DNA of 30,861 bases, taken from NCBI GenBank assembly GCA_900771195.1, contig CAAGMZ010000011.1, positions 1-30,861 on the forward strand, read 5' to 3'. Shown piece by piece: positions 1 to 7,825 of this stretch. The notes under the pieces were generated by a model. That model did no database searches and was not told where the DNA came from. It saw only the letters and a list, made by a program, of their open reading frames with translations. The stretch's first letter is position 1. Each line of letters begins with the position of its first letter. Source of the DNA: Lachnospiraceae bacterium. Lineage in GTDB: Bacteria > Bacillota > Clostridia > Lachnospirales > Lachnospiraceae. Position numbers and translations under genes: made by a program.

Positions 1-1
1 T

Positions 2-1753
2 GAAGGAAAGAAGATAACAGTACCTTCGGGTAGCGGCCTCCATATACCTGAGGACACGAAGGTCTCTAATGACGGAACAATCAAGGTTGACGAAGGCGGC
101 AGCCTTGACAATGACGGCACCATGGATGGCGGAAGTATAGAGAATGACGGAGACTTCACCAACAACGGAACGGTTGCAGGAAGCGATATCTCCAACAATG
201 GTGGCTTTGTCAATGACGGAATATTGGAAGATACAGATATTACCAATGACGGACAGATGGATAACTCAGGAACAATAGACGGAAGAAGCACTGTTTCCAA
301 TAACGGTAGTATTAATAACAGCGGCAAAATTACCGGTCCTGTAAAAGAAGGAGCGGGCTCAACAGTATCCAACAGTAACGAAGCAAGCTGGCTTGACAGT
401 GACGGAAACAGGCATTACGGGAGTCTTAAGGATGCAATAGACAATGCAGCACCGGGTTCACAGATAATTTTGGAAAAAGATATAGTATTGCCATCAGGAA
501 GCAAACTTATCATTCCGGAGGGAGTTACTGTTACAATTCCGGAAAATGTGAAATTCACTGTTTCAGCAGGATGCTCCATTGAAATACCGGAAGGCGCAGG
601 TTTTAATATATGGGGCAGTCTTGATGTGAAACAGGGTGCTTCTGTGCACAGTGCCGGAGTTATGAATATAACAGGCTCGTTATTTATCGATGGTAATGTC
701 ACAAATGACGGCATAATGAACAATAACGGAGTTGTGTCAGGAAGCGGGACAATGGTTGACAACAAAGCTCCTCACGAACCGGAAGAGCCTGTAATAACGG
801 AAAATGTGACAGGTGAAAATGATAATGACACCGAAAGAGAAGACCGTGGCAATCTTGTGAAACTGGATTACGAGCAGGCCAAAACACAGCCAATAAATAA
901 GGATTCAGATATATCCATAGGAAAAGGAAATCTTATTATTAGCATTGTCAGTGTTGATGAAGATGGAAACAAGAGTGAACAGAGCATTAAGGGCGTAATC
1001 CTTACCAATTGCGAAAATGTGGTAAAGGCATGTCTCACCGAAACGGAACTAAAAGAGGTGAAGAACGGAACGACAATTGAGATATCTCTTAATGTCCGCA
1101 GTATAACGACAAATGTTTCAGAGGCAGACAAACGGGAAATTGATGCAAAGACAACCGAACTGCAGTCAGATATAAGCGGTCTTACAGTAGGACGGTATAT
1201 TGACATAAGTGTCATGAAGAAGGTCGGGGATGATGAATGGGCTAAAGTTTCGGTACTTAGTGAAGAACTTGAAATCTGCCTTGATATTCCATCCGAAATT
1301 AAAAAGTCCGGAAGAACATATTACGTGATGAGGAATCATGACGGAGAATGTACATTGCTGGGGGATAATGACAATAATGCCGACACCATAACGATAAGGA
1401 CACATTTATTCTCGGCTTATGCAATTGTTTACACGGATGAAACAATTTTGACTAAACAGCCGCCTCAGATAACTGCCTCATTAGTCATGGGTAATAAAGT
1501 GGGATGCCACTGGCATTTTATGATTATGGCAATGATGGTTATATGTCTTGTAGCATTAACTGCACTCAGAAGAAATGCATTATGGACAAGAGTAGCAGTA
1601 CTTGCAATAAATGTTATCAGCTCATTGGCATTTATAGTGGCAGGTGCTTGCACACTTGACATTGTATGCTTTATACTTAATATTGTACTATCAATGGTAG
1701 TATTTACTTTGGTGATGAGAATACACAAAATAGAGTGTAAGGACATAAGATAA
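2..1753 (+). CDS. Repeat-rich surface protein with membrane-spanning C-terminus (5' end outside window)
   Basis: The frame is open from base 2, so the start lies upstream of the window; 583 residues are visible. The first ~110 residues are short degenerate repeats of the NDG/NNG kind (for example NDGTMDGG, NNGTVAG, NDGILEDT) typical of parallel beta-helix surface proteins. A second stretch rich in IPEG and short beta strands follows (bases about 480-760). Next is a region with GLTVGRYIDISVMKKVG and FSAYAIVY, which resembles a beta domain that I associate with clostridial wall proteins. Instead of an LPXTG sorting signal, the C-terminus has about three hydrophobic segments (bases about 1510-1725) and a short basic tail, so it is probably anchored by several membrane passes. 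Its stop codon overlaps the start of the downstream kinase by one base (TAATG), implying translational coupling and perhaps a sensory role. No enzymatic motif was seen. Confidence 0.8.
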   Translation, partial: EGKKITVPSGSGLHIPEDTKVSNDGTIKVDEGGSLDNDGTMDGGSIENDGDFTNNGTVAGSDISNNGGFVNDGILEDTDITNDGQMDNSGTIDGRSTVSNNGSINNSGKITGPVKEGAGSTVSNSNEASWLDSDGNRHYGSLKDAIDNAAPGSQIILEKDIVLPSGSKLIIPEGVTVTIPENVKFTVSAGCSIEIPEGAGFNIWGSLDVKQGASVHSAGVMNITGSLFIDGNVTNDGIMNNNGVVSGSGTMVDNKAPHEPEEPVITENVTGENDNDTEREDRGNLVKLDYEQAKTQPINKDSDISIGKGNLIISIVSVDEDGNKSEQSIKGVILTNCENVVKACLTETELKEVKNGTTIEISLNVRSITTNVSEADKREIDAKTTELQSDISGLTVGRYIDISVMKKVGDDEWAKVSVLSEELEICLDIPSEIKKSGRTYYVMRNHDGECTLLGDNDNNADTITIRTHLFSAYAIVYTDETILTKQPPQITASLVMGNKVGCHWHFMIMAMMVICLVALTALRRNALWTRVAVLAINVISSLAFIVAGACTLDIVCFILNIVLSMVVFTLVMRIHKIECKDIR

Positions 1754-3033
1754 TGATGGATATAGTCAATATTGTACATATTGCAATAGAGATATGGGGC
1801 AGTATATTCTGCCTCATAGCTGCTGTTTGTGTTGCTTTCCGCAAAAATCTTGATCTTAAGGAACGTTCGCTGCTTATGGGAATGCAGCTGGAGGCAGTGC
1901 TTTTGCTTGTCTCGGATGCAGTGGCATGGGGATTTCGCGGCAGCCTTACAGAAGTGGGATACATTGCTGTCAGATTAAGCAATTTTATGGTGTTTATTAC
2001 AAGCTATGCAATAATGATTAATTATGCCGCATATCTTCAGTACTATGTTGCCAAGGTGAACGGCCGGAATGTCAGAAAGCGTACGGCAGCTGTATTTTTT
2101 ATTGCGGCTGTCGGAATCATAATGGTGGTGATTACACAGTTCAATGACTTTTTGTACTATTTTGACGAGAATAATTTCTACCACAGATCAGGAGCGTTTC
2201 CGGTTTCCCAGATAATCGGAATTATTGGCGGATTCATCGAACTGACCATTATTATTCAGTATCGTAAAAGCTTTACAAGGGCATGGTTTGCAGCATATAC
2301 ATCATATATTGTACTTCCGGTAATTGCTGCTGTGATACAGATTTTTGTATATGGAATCTCAATTCTTAATATTTCGGTGGTGTTGTCTGTTTTATTTATG
2401 TTTCTTGTGTCAATTGTGGAACAGGAGAATTATCTGAATAAGCTTCAAACGGATGTTATGATGTCACAGATAGGAGAACACTTTATTTTTAATTCGTTAA
2501 GTACAATTAAAAATCTGTGTCACACCAGTCCGGAAGAGGTCGAGAACTCCATTGACGAATTTGCTAAATATCTCAGGGGAAATATTGATGCCATAAGCAT
2601 AAATACCGTGATTCCGTTTTCGAGAGAACTTGAGCATGTCAAAAATTATCTTTCACTTGAAAAAAGAAGGTTTGGAGACAGACTTTCGGTGAAATATGAT
2701 ATAAAAACCGAAGATTTTTATGTTCCGCCACTCACGTTGCAGCCGCTTGTCGAGAATGCGGTCAAGCATGGCATAAGCAAGAAAACAGAAGGCGGTACGG
2801 TTACCATTGCAACGAGAGAAGTAAGTGACGGCTATGAATTAGCGGTAATCGATGATGGAGTGGGCTTTGATACCGGAGAAAAAAAGAATGACGGCAAAAA
2901 TCACATCGGTGTAGCAAATGTAAGGATGCGCGTTGATGCAATGTGTGATGGATTAGTGGAAATTGACAGCAGCGTGGGTAAAGGAACATCGGCTTACATC
3001 TTTATTAGAAAACAAAAGAGAGGGCAAAAATGA
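1753..3033 (+). CDS. Membrane sensor histidine kinase, LytS/YpdA-like (His_kinase family)
   Basis: A 426-residue protein. The first ~220 residues hold six to seven hydrophobic segments, followed by a short linker (EQENYLNKLQTDVMM) and the phosphoacceptor region around His243 in QIGEHFIFNSL. Families of this type normally read QxNPHFLFN; here Gly-Glu precedes the His. The ATPase domain has an N box (LQPLVENAVKHGI, Asn335) and a DDGVGFD motif at 367-373, then a GKGT turn near the end. These are the marks of the LytS-type kinases that phosphorylate response regulators. The start overlaps the upstream surface-protein gene by one base and the stop overlaps the regulator gene by four (ATGA), so the three are one translational unit. 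The signal is unknown; the upstream protein is an obvious candidate for a partner, by inference. Confidence 0.92.
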   Translation: MMDIVNIVHIAIEIWGSIFCLIAAVCVAFRKNLDLKERSLLMGMQLEAVLLLVSDAVAWGFRGSLTEVGYIAVRLSNFMVFITSYAIMINYAAYLQYYVAKVNGRNVRKRTAAVFFIAAVGIIMVVITQFNDFLYYFDENNFYHRSGAFPVSQIIGIIGGFIELTIIIQYRKSFTRAWFAAYTSYIVLPVIAAVIQIFVYGISILNISVVLSVLFMFLVSIVEQENYLNKLQTDVMMSQIGEHFIFNSLSTIKNLCHTSPEEVENSIDEFAKYLRGNIDAISINTVIPFSRELEHVKNYLSLEKRRFGDRLSVKYDIKTEDFYVPPLTLQPLVENAVKHGISKKTEGGTVTIATREVSDGYELAVIDDGVGFDTGEKKNDGKNHIGVANVRMRVDAMCDGLVEIDSSVGKGTSAYIFIRKQKRGQK

Positions 3034-3821
3034 AGATACTGGCGGTAGATGATGAGAATGGAGCGCTGGAGCTGCTTGTCAGCGAGATTAAAAAAGTATG
3101 CGAAGATGTGGAAATTGATACTTTTTTGCTGCCGGAAGAAGCTTTGGCGGCTTCTGCGAACAAGGATTATCAGGTTGCTTTTCTCGACATTGAAATGCCG
3201 CAGATGTCCGGAGTGCAGCTTGCGAAGCAGTTAAAGCAGAATAATGAGATGTTAAACATTATTTTTGTGACAGCTTACCGGGAATATGGCGTTGATGCCA
3301 TGAATCTGCATGCAAGCGGGTATCTCCTGAAGCCTGTTTCGGGAGCTGACATAAGGAAAGAACTTGATAATCTCCGGTATCCGATAGATAACGGAAAAGA
3401 GGGAGCAAGAGCGCTGACTTTTGGCTCCTTTGATTTTATGTACAATGGAAACAGTGTCAGTTTTGGAAGAAGTAAATCAAAGGAGCTGCTGGCATATCTG
3501 ATAGACAGGCATGGGCAGGGCGTATCAAAGCGTGAGGCAGCGGCAGTGCTTTTTGAAGATAAGCCGTATTCCAAAAACATCCAGGATTATGTAAGTAAAA
3601 TAGTTGGGGATCTCCATGATTCACTGAAAGCAGTCGGTGCAGAAAAAGTACTTATAAAAAAACATAATTATTTAGCTGTTGATACAAGCCGTTTCACATG
3701 TGACCTGTATGAATATGAAAAAGGTCTGCCATCGGCAATAAATGCATTTCACGGGGAGTATATGTCTCAGTACAGCTGGGCCGAAGAATCATATGGCTGC
3801 TTTTATGGTCTTGAAAAATAA
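3030..3821 (+). CDS. Response regulator with SARP/BTAD-like winged-helix output domain
   Basis: 263 residues. Residues 1-115 form a receiver domain: acidic pair Asp7/Asp8, phosphoacceptor Asp53 (FLDIEMP), Thr81 and Lys101 (LLKPVS). Although its kinase is of the LytS type, the output half is not LytTR. Residues ~130-215 read like an OmpR/SARP winged helix (FGSFDFMYNGNSVSFGRSK, then SKREAAAVLFED), and the tail FHGEYMSQYSWAE matches the start of the bacterial transcriptional activator (BTAD) segment found after SARP domains. The protein ends there, so the BTAD part is truncated compared with large SARPs. It is the last gene of the coupled triplet; targets cannot be read from the sequence. The antiporter downstream starts 54 bases later and may or may not belong to the same transcript. 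Confidence 0.9.
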   Translation: MKILAVDDENGALELLVSEIKKVCEDVEIDTFLLPEEALAASANKDYQVAFLDIEMPQMSGVQLAKQLKQNNEMLNIIFVTAYREYGVDAMNLHASGYLLKPVSGADIRKELDNLRYPIDNGKEGARALTFGSFDFMYNGNSVSFGRSKSKELLAYLIDRHGQGVSKREAAAVLFEDKPYSKNIQDYVSKIVGDLHDSLKAVGAEKVLIKKHNYLAVDTSRFTCDLYEYEKGLPSAINAFHGEYMSQYSWAEESYGCFYGLEK

Positions 3822-3825
3822 CTTG

Positions 3826-3867
3826 CTTTTTTCTCAAAATGATATAAACTATCAAAAGAGAAAAAAG
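3826..3867 (+). promoter_or_regulatory. 10-bp inverted repeat ahead of the antiporter gene
   Basis: CTTTTTTCTC at 3826-3835 is repeated inverted as GAGAAAAAAG at 3858-3867, with a 22-base loop. The right arm runs into the Shine-Dalgarno sequence (AAAAAAGGA) of the antiporter gene. It could be a weak terminator for the regulator gene or an RNA hairpin that limits access to the ribosome binding site. The low GC content makes the stem weak, so function is uncertain. Confidence 0.35.
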
Positions 3868-3875
3868 GATGGTGA

Positions 3876-5090
3876 ATGGATATGTTTGAGAATTTGAGAG
3901 ACTTGGCTATTATAATAGCAGCAGCGGAAATTTTCGGACTTCTTGCGCGAAAGATTAAGCTTCCGCAGGTTGTGGGACAGATTATTGCAGGACTTCTTAT
4001 CGGGCCCTGTCTTTTGAACTGGGTAGGAAATACTGATTATATTAAGATTTTTGCAGAGGTTGGCGTTATACTTATAATGTTTTCTGCAGGACTTGAGACT
4101 AATCTGAAGACACTTGTCAAGACCGGACCGGTGGCGCTTCTTATGGCATTTATGGGCGTGTTTGTTCCGCTTGTATTTGGTACAGTGCTTACCATGGCAT
4201 TTTACGGTTTTGAAGCAGTTGGAACCCCCGGTTTTTACAAGGCGGTATTCATTGGTGTTATCATGACGGCTACTTCAGTCGGAATAACGGTCCAGACACT
4301 CAAGGAACTGGGAAAGCTCAAAACCGAACTTGGCACGACCATAGTCAGTGCTGCTATTATTGATGATGTTCTCGGAATAATCGTTCTGACACTTGTTATT
4401 GGTGTCTCCGGAGGAGACGGGGACGGAATCGGAACTATTCTTCTGAAAACGCTTTTGTTCTTTGTACTTGCGGGTGGAATCGGATTTCTGCTTTATAAGC
4501 TTTGCAGCTTTCTCGATAAAAAATTTCCGCATACAAGGCGTGTTACCATATTCAGTATTGCCATTTGTTTCGGGCTTGCATATGTGGCAGAAAAATTCTT
4601 TGGAATAGCTGATATTACAGGTGCTTATGTAGCAGGTGTAATACTTTGTAATATCGAGGATGCGGATTATGTTGACAAGCGTATCGGGCAGAGCTCATAT
4701 CTTTTCTTCGGACCTATATTTTTTGCCAGCATAGGGCTTAAGACAGATGTTTCGGGAATGACATGGGAGCTTCTTGCCTTTTCGCTCTGCTTCGTGGCAG
4801 TTGCTCTTGTGGGCAAAATTGTCGGATGCGGTTTTGCGGGAAAGGTTACGAAACATACATGGAAGGAATCACTTATCTGCGGAATAGGAATGATGACAAG
4901 GGGCGAGGTAGCCTTGATTGTGGCTCAGAAGGGACTTGATGTGGGCATTATTTCCGCACAGGATTTTACTCCTGTAATCCTGCTTATTATATGCTCTTCG
5001 GTTCTTGTACCTATTTTGCTGAAGGTGCTTTTTAAGAATCCCAAGGGTCTGTCGGAAGCTAAGATGAAGGAAATTACTAATAACAATTGA
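3876..5090 (+). CDS. CPA2-family cation:proton antiporter (membrane domain only)
   Basis: 404 residues, almost all in hydrophobic segments (about 12), as expected for the NapA/KefB transport domain. Family motifs are visible: the opening LARKIKLPQVVGQIIAGLLIGP, TSVGITVQTL on the discontinuous helix, the double aspartate Asp163-Asp164 in AAIIDDVLGI (the DD pattern of electrogenic Na+/H+ exchangers of this superfamily), and GAYVAGVIL. No TrkA-N or TrkA-C nucleotide-binding domain follows, so this is not a full KefB/KefC. It probably exchanges Na+ or K+ for protons at the cell membrane. The start at 3876 is chosen because AAAAAAGGA ends six bases upstream; the in-frame ATG at 3882 lacks such a site. 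The last bases overlap the -35 box of the ilvN promoter. Confidence 0.9.
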   Translation: MDMFENLRDLAIIIAAAEIFGLLARKIKLPQVVGQIIAGLLIGPCLLNWVGNTDYIKIFAEVGVILIMFSAGLETNLKTLVKTGPVALLMAFMGVFVPLVFGTVLTMAFYGFEAVGTPGFYKAVFIGVIMTATSVGITVQTLKELGKLKTELGTTIVSAAIIDDVLGIIVLTLVIGVSGGDGDGIGTILLKTLLFFVLAGGIGFLLYKLCSFLDKKFPHTRRVTIFSIAICFGLAYVAEKFFGIADITGAYVAGVILCNIEDADYVDKRIGQSSYLFFGPIFFASIGLKTDVSGMTWELLAFSLCFVAVALVGKIVGCGFAGKVTKHTWKESLICGIGMMTRGEVALIVAQKGLDVGIISAQDFTPVILLIICSSVLVPILLKVLFKNPKGLSEAKMKEITNNN

Positions 5091-5114
5091 CATCCTGCTT
5101 TAAAGTGCTAAAAT
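5087..5114 (+). promoter_or_regulatory. Promoter for ilvN-ilvC
   Basis: TTGACA at 5087-5092 and TAAAAT at 5109-5114 are separated by 16 bases, a near-consensus sigma-A promoter. It starts inside the last codons of the antiporter gene and lies about 50 bases ahead of ilvN. The leader is too short for a T-box or peptide attenuator. Confidence 0.65.
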
Positions 5115-5162
5115 GTTAAATTGAGGGCGAAAGTCAAATAGAAGATATTTTGTAGGTGTGAT

Positions 5163-5654
5163 ATGAGAAAAATGGTATTATCGCTGCTGGTTCATAATGA
5201 ATCAGGTGTTACCAGCAGAATTTCAGGGCTTTTTACAAGACGCGGCTACAATATGGACAGCATAACCGGAGGAGCTACCGAGAATCCGGCAATTTCAAGA
5301 GTGACCGTGGTGGTTCACGGTGATGAGGCTGTCCTTGAACAGGTGACCAAGCAGCTTGCCAAGCTTGAGGACGTAATCGGAATTGAAGAACTTAAGCCGG
5401 AGGTTTCGGTTTGCAGGGAACTGATTCTTGTAAGGGTGGCTGTGAATGAGATACAGCGTCCGGAAGTGGTGTCAGTAGCTGACATATTTAGGGCCAATGT
5501 GGTGGATGTGGCCAAGGACTCTCTTATGATAGAGCTTACAGGCACACAGTCCAAAATAGATGCTTTTCTTGAACTTCTCAGAGGATATGAGATTATGGGA
5601 ATAGCAAGAACGGGAGTTACCGGACTCTGCAGAGGCGGAGCACTGCAGAAGTAG
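5163..5654 (+). CDS. ilvN: Acetolactate synthase small (regulatory) subunit
   Basis: 163 residues, the normal length for IlvN/IlvH. The N-terminal ACT domain (residues ~4-75) carries LVHNESGVTSRISGLFTRRGYN and the NPxISR stretch (ENPAISRVTVVV), the valine-binding region of the family. The C-terminal ALS_ss_C domain spans ~85-158. It binds the catalytic subunit IlvB in the cytosol, raises its activity and gives feedback inhibition by valine. No ilvB is present in the window, so the catalytic subunit must be encoded elsewhere. AGGTG at about 5154 serves the ATG at 5163. ilvC follows after 68 bases in the same direction, the usual order for branched-chain amino acid genes. Confidence 0.96.
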   Translation: MRKMVLSLLVHNESGVTSRISGLFTRRGYNMDSITGGATENPAISRVTVVVHGDEAVLEQVTKQLAKLEDVIGIEELKPEVSVCRELILVRVAVNEIQRPEVVSVADIFRANVVDVAKDSLMIELTGTQSKIDAFLELLRGYEIMGIARTGVTGLCRGGALQK

Positions 5655-5670
5655 CGGTATGAATTGATTT

Positions 5671-5689
5671 ATATTGGCATATGGCCAAT
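5671..5689 (+). promoter_or_regulatory. Short inverted repeat between ilvN and ilvC
   Basis: The intergenic segment has a small near-palindrome, ATTGG-CATATGG-CCAAT, in a very AT-rich leader 35 bases before ilvC. It may be an operator or an RNA hairpin near the ilvC ribosome site (AGGAGG at 5709-5714). No known binding consensus was recognised. Confidence 0.25.
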
Positions 5690-5722
5690 TAAATATTTAT
5701 TTAATTTTAGGAGGATTTTAAA

Positions 5723-6763
5723 ATGCAGGAGAACAACAATCAGCAGGCCAGAATTTTTTACCAGGAAGACTGCAATCTTTCATTACTTGACGGAAAGAAA
5801 ATAGCAATTATCGGTTACGGCAGCCAGGGACATGCACATGCTCTGAACCTTAAGGATTCAGGATGTGATGTTATTATCGGACTTTATGAAGGAAGTAAGT
5901 CATGGGCAAAGGCAGAGGCTCAGGGACTTAAGGTTTATACAGCAGCAGAGGCTGCAAAGCAGGCAGATATCATCATGATTCTTATCAATGATGAGAAGCA
6001 GGCAGCAATGTACAAGAAGGATATTGAGCCTAATCTTGAGCCCGGCAATATGCTTATGTTTGCTCATGGTTTTGCAATTCATTTTGGACAGATTGTACCG
6101 CCTAAGGATGTTGATGTAACAATGATAGCTCCTAAGGGACCCGGACATACTGTAAGAAGTGAATATCAGGCAGGTAAGGGTGTTCCCTGTCTCGTAGCTG
6201 TTGAGCAGAATGCAACAGGTAAGGCACAGGAGCTTGCGCTCGCTTATGCACTTGGTATCGGTGGAGCAAGAGCCGGTGTTCTTGAGACAACATTCAGAAC
6301 AGAGACGGAGACAGACCTTTTCGGTGAGCAGGCTGTTCTTTGCGGTGGGGTATGTAAGCTTATGCAGACAGGCTTCGAGGTACTTTGCGAGGCAGGATAT
6401 GATCCCAGAAACGCATATTTCGAGTGCATCCATGAGATGAAGCTTATTGTAGATCTTATCTATCAGTCAGGATTTGCAGGAATGAGATATTCAATCTCCA
6501 ACACTGCTGAGTATGGCGATTATATAACAGGACCCAAGATTATTACAGAGGATACGAAGAAGACCATGAAGAAAGTACTTTCTGATATCCAGGATGGTAC
6601 GTTCGCAAAGGATTTCCTTCTCGACATGTCACCTGCAGGCGGACAGGCTCACTTCAGAGCACTCAGAAAGCTTGCTGCTGAGCATCCTTCAGAGAAGGTT
6701 GGAGAAGAGGTTCGTAAGCTTTACAGCTGGAACAATGAGAGTGATAAGCTGATAAATAACTAA
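5723..6763 (+). CDS. ilvC: Ketol-acid reductoisomerase, class I
   Basis: 346 residues, the usual class I length. It converts 2-acetolactate (or acetohydroxybutyrate) to the dihydroxy acid with NAD(P)H and Mg2+, the second common step of valine, leucine and isoleucine synthesis. The Rossmann motif is GYGSQG (31-36). The metal ligands fit Asp198, Glu202, Glu234 and Glu238, with the same 4-32-4 spacing as known class I enzymes. The cofactor loop reads Y55-E56-G57-S58-K59-S60, where NADPH enzymes usually have an Arg-Lys start; an acidic residue here suggests NADH use. AGGAGG at 5709-5714 is eight bases before the ATG. A strong terminator follows at 6789-6828, so ilvC ends the transcript unless readthrough occurs. 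Confidence 0.98.
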   Translation: MQENNNQQARIFYQEDCNLSLLDGKKIAIIGYGSQGHAHALNLKDSGCDVIIGLYEGSKSWAKAEAQGLKVYTAAEAAKQADIIMILINDEKQAAMYKKDIEPNLEPGNMLMFAHGFAIHFGQIVPPKDVDVTMIAPKGPGHTVRSEYQAGKGVPCLVAVEQNATGKAQELALAYALGIGGARAGVLETTFRTETETDLFGEQAVLCGGVCKLMQTGFEVLCEAGYDPRNAYFECIHEMKLIVDLIYQSGFAGMRYSISNTAEYGDYITGPKIITEDTKKTMKKVLSDIQDGTFAKDFLLDMSPAGGQAHFRALRKLAAEHPSEKVGEEVRKLYSWNNESDKLINN

Positions 6764-6788
6764 TAATCACAATCAGCCGGTAATAATT

Positions 6789-6828
6789 AAATTCCCATGT
6801 TGTCGATGAGATGACATGGGAATTTTTT
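6789..6828 (+). terminator. Intrinsic terminator after ilvC
   Basis: ATTCCCATGT (6791-6800) pairs perfectly with ACATGGGAAT (6814-6823), extended by A/T pairs, and is followed by a run of six T. It closes the ilvN-ilvC unit and lies just upstream of the IS200 remnant. Confidence 0.9.
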
Positions 6829-6867
6829 ATGTGGGGTATGACCCTGTTGAGCACGCACGCGTGCGAA

Positions 6868-7435
6868 ATATAAACCACCCGCTATGCGGGTGCGCGGTGT
6901 ATGTTATACAAAAAAATCACCTTTCCGTTATAATGAGGTTGTTCAAGCCGATTTATAACGGAAAGGTGATTTTAATGACCAAAAAGGCAAACAGTTTAGC
7001 ACACACCAAGTGGATGTGTAAGTACCACATAGTGTTCACACCTAAGTATAGGCGAAAAATTGTCTATAATCAATACAAAGAAAGCATCAGAGTATCATAA
7101 AACAGCTGTGCGGATACAAGGGAGTGGAGATTATAGAAGGACATTTAATGCCGGATCATGTTCATATGCTGGTAAGTGGGACTGAATGAAGAAACAATAA
7201 AGAAATACATTCAGGAACAAGAAACGGCAGATATAGCCCTAGATAAACTAAGTGTGAAAGAGTATGAAGACCCCTTTGTGGGCGGCAAGTAGTAACTAAC
7301 CCCTTCCGGGGGTGGCGAAAGCGGCAAAGGCAATATGGCTTGAACGACGTGAAAGCCAGCGTCTTTAGGCGCTGGCCGGTAACAAAGGCTTATAGCCGCA
7401 GAGCAAACCACCCATTAGACGGGTGGTGCTGATTG
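6868..7435 (+). mobile_element. IS200-type element, internally deleted but with both ends kept
   Basis: The left subterminal hairpin is CACCCGC-TAT-GCGGGTG at 6876-6892 and the right one ACCACCC-ATTAGAC-GGGTGGT at 7407-7427, the imperfect palindromes recognised by Y1 transposases. Inside, a perfect 20-bp inverted repeat (6914-6933 with 6953-6972) forms the hairpin that in IS200 both terminates incoming transcription and hides the transposase ribosome site. The element is about 560 bp; full IS200 copies are nearer 700. Another hairpin (GCCAGCG...CGCTGGC) sits at about 7355-7376. No tnpB is present. The outer borders are estimated from the hairpins. Confidence 0.85.
6975..7292 (+). pseudogene. 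tnpA: IS200-family Y1 transposase remnant
   Basis: The start MTKKANSLAHTKWMCKYHI and VFTPKYRRKIVYNQY are the classic IS200 TnpA beginning. After about residue 38 one base is missing (near 7089), so the protein ends early at 7100. In the next frame the family sequence resumes (LCGYKGVEIIEG, then the HUH motif within MPDHVHMLV). About 60 codons are then absent near 7177, and the end resumes as GLNEETIKKYIQEQETADIA up to the stop at 7290-7292. The deleted part normally carries the loop and the region leading to the catalytic tyrosine. The product cannot be active, though the ends might be mobilised by a transposase from another copy. Confidence 0.92.
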
Positions 7436-7574
7436 AAATAAAGTGTGGTAAAGAAATATTAAAAATCGGGGCTAACTTGAAATCTTAAATTCCAGTGCAG
7501 AGTTAAATTCCACCAAGCTGACGGTGCAATTAATTTTTGAAATTTTTTAATTTGTATAAATACATGGAAAATTA

Positions 7575-7603
7575 TTGAAATATAATGAATTATATCATAT
7601 AAT
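7575..7603 (+). promoter_or_regulatory. Promoter for the riboswitch/CBM2 transcript
   Basis: TTGAAA at 7575-7580 and a perfect TATAAT at 7598-7603 with a 17-base spacer. Transcription would begin near 7610 and give a ~215-base leader that contains the whole c-di-GMP aptamer. The stretch 7436-7574 upstream is AT-rich and I see nothing else in it. Confidence 0.75.
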
Positions 7604-7675
7604 GATAGTGTTTTTATGCAAATCAATTTGATAGCAAAAGTGGAGAGAAGGCACTATATCATGATTTGTATATAA

Positions 7676-7769
7676 AATATGGGCAAACTTATGGAAACAT
7701 AAGGACGCAAAACATGAAGTCTAAGTAATAAAATGTGCAAGTTTTATTATATTGATGGTTCGGTTGCAA
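7676..7769 (+). ncRNA. Cyclic di-GMP-I riboswitch aptamer (GEMM-I)
   Basis: The conserved blocks of the class I c-di-GMP aptamer appear in order: GGGCAAAC (7681-7688), a 6-bp hairpin capped by a GAAA tetraloop (CTTATG-GAAA-CATAAG, 7688-7703), GGACGCAAA (7703-7711), TCTAAG as tetraloop-receptor strand (7720-7725), a variable stem AATAAAA/TTTTATT (7727-7733 with 7742-7748), ATGG (7755-7758) and the closing GGTTGC (7762-7767), whose TTGC pairs with GCAA at 7683-7686. It senses the second messenger c-di-GMP in the nascent RNA. It lies between a strong promoter and a gene for a cellulose-binding surface protein, a fitting target for adhesion control. The match of sequence and structure together is strong. 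Confidence 0.9.
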
Positions 7770-7792
7770 TGGTTATCATAGCAGCTTTTTTT
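7763..7792 (+). terminator. Riboswitch expression-platform terminator
   Basis: GTTGCAATG (7763-7771) pairs with CATAGCAGC (7777-7785), eight pairs including one G-T and one A-A mismatch, followed by seven T (7786-7792). Its left arm is the same GGTTGC strand that closes P1 of the aptamer. Ligand binding should therefore prevent the terminator, making this an ON switch by inference. Confidence 0.75.
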
Positions 7793-7825
7793 GTTTCAGA
7801 GATATTTTTAGGAAAGGGAAAGATT

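Noticed and set aside
5900..6433. 177-codon minus-strand open frame within ilvC
   Set aside because: Cys/Leu-rich shadow of a well-defined ilvC reading frame, no ribosome site.
6868..7435. IS605 with tnpB and guide RNA
   Set aside because: No TnpB sequence is found in any frame; only IS200-type tnpA remnants lie between the ends.
7733..7825. Upstream ATG (7733) as start of the CBM2 protein
   Set aside because: It lies inside the c-di-GMP aptamer and has no ribosome site; the ATG at 7826 follows GGAAAGGGAAAG and opens a proper signal peptide.
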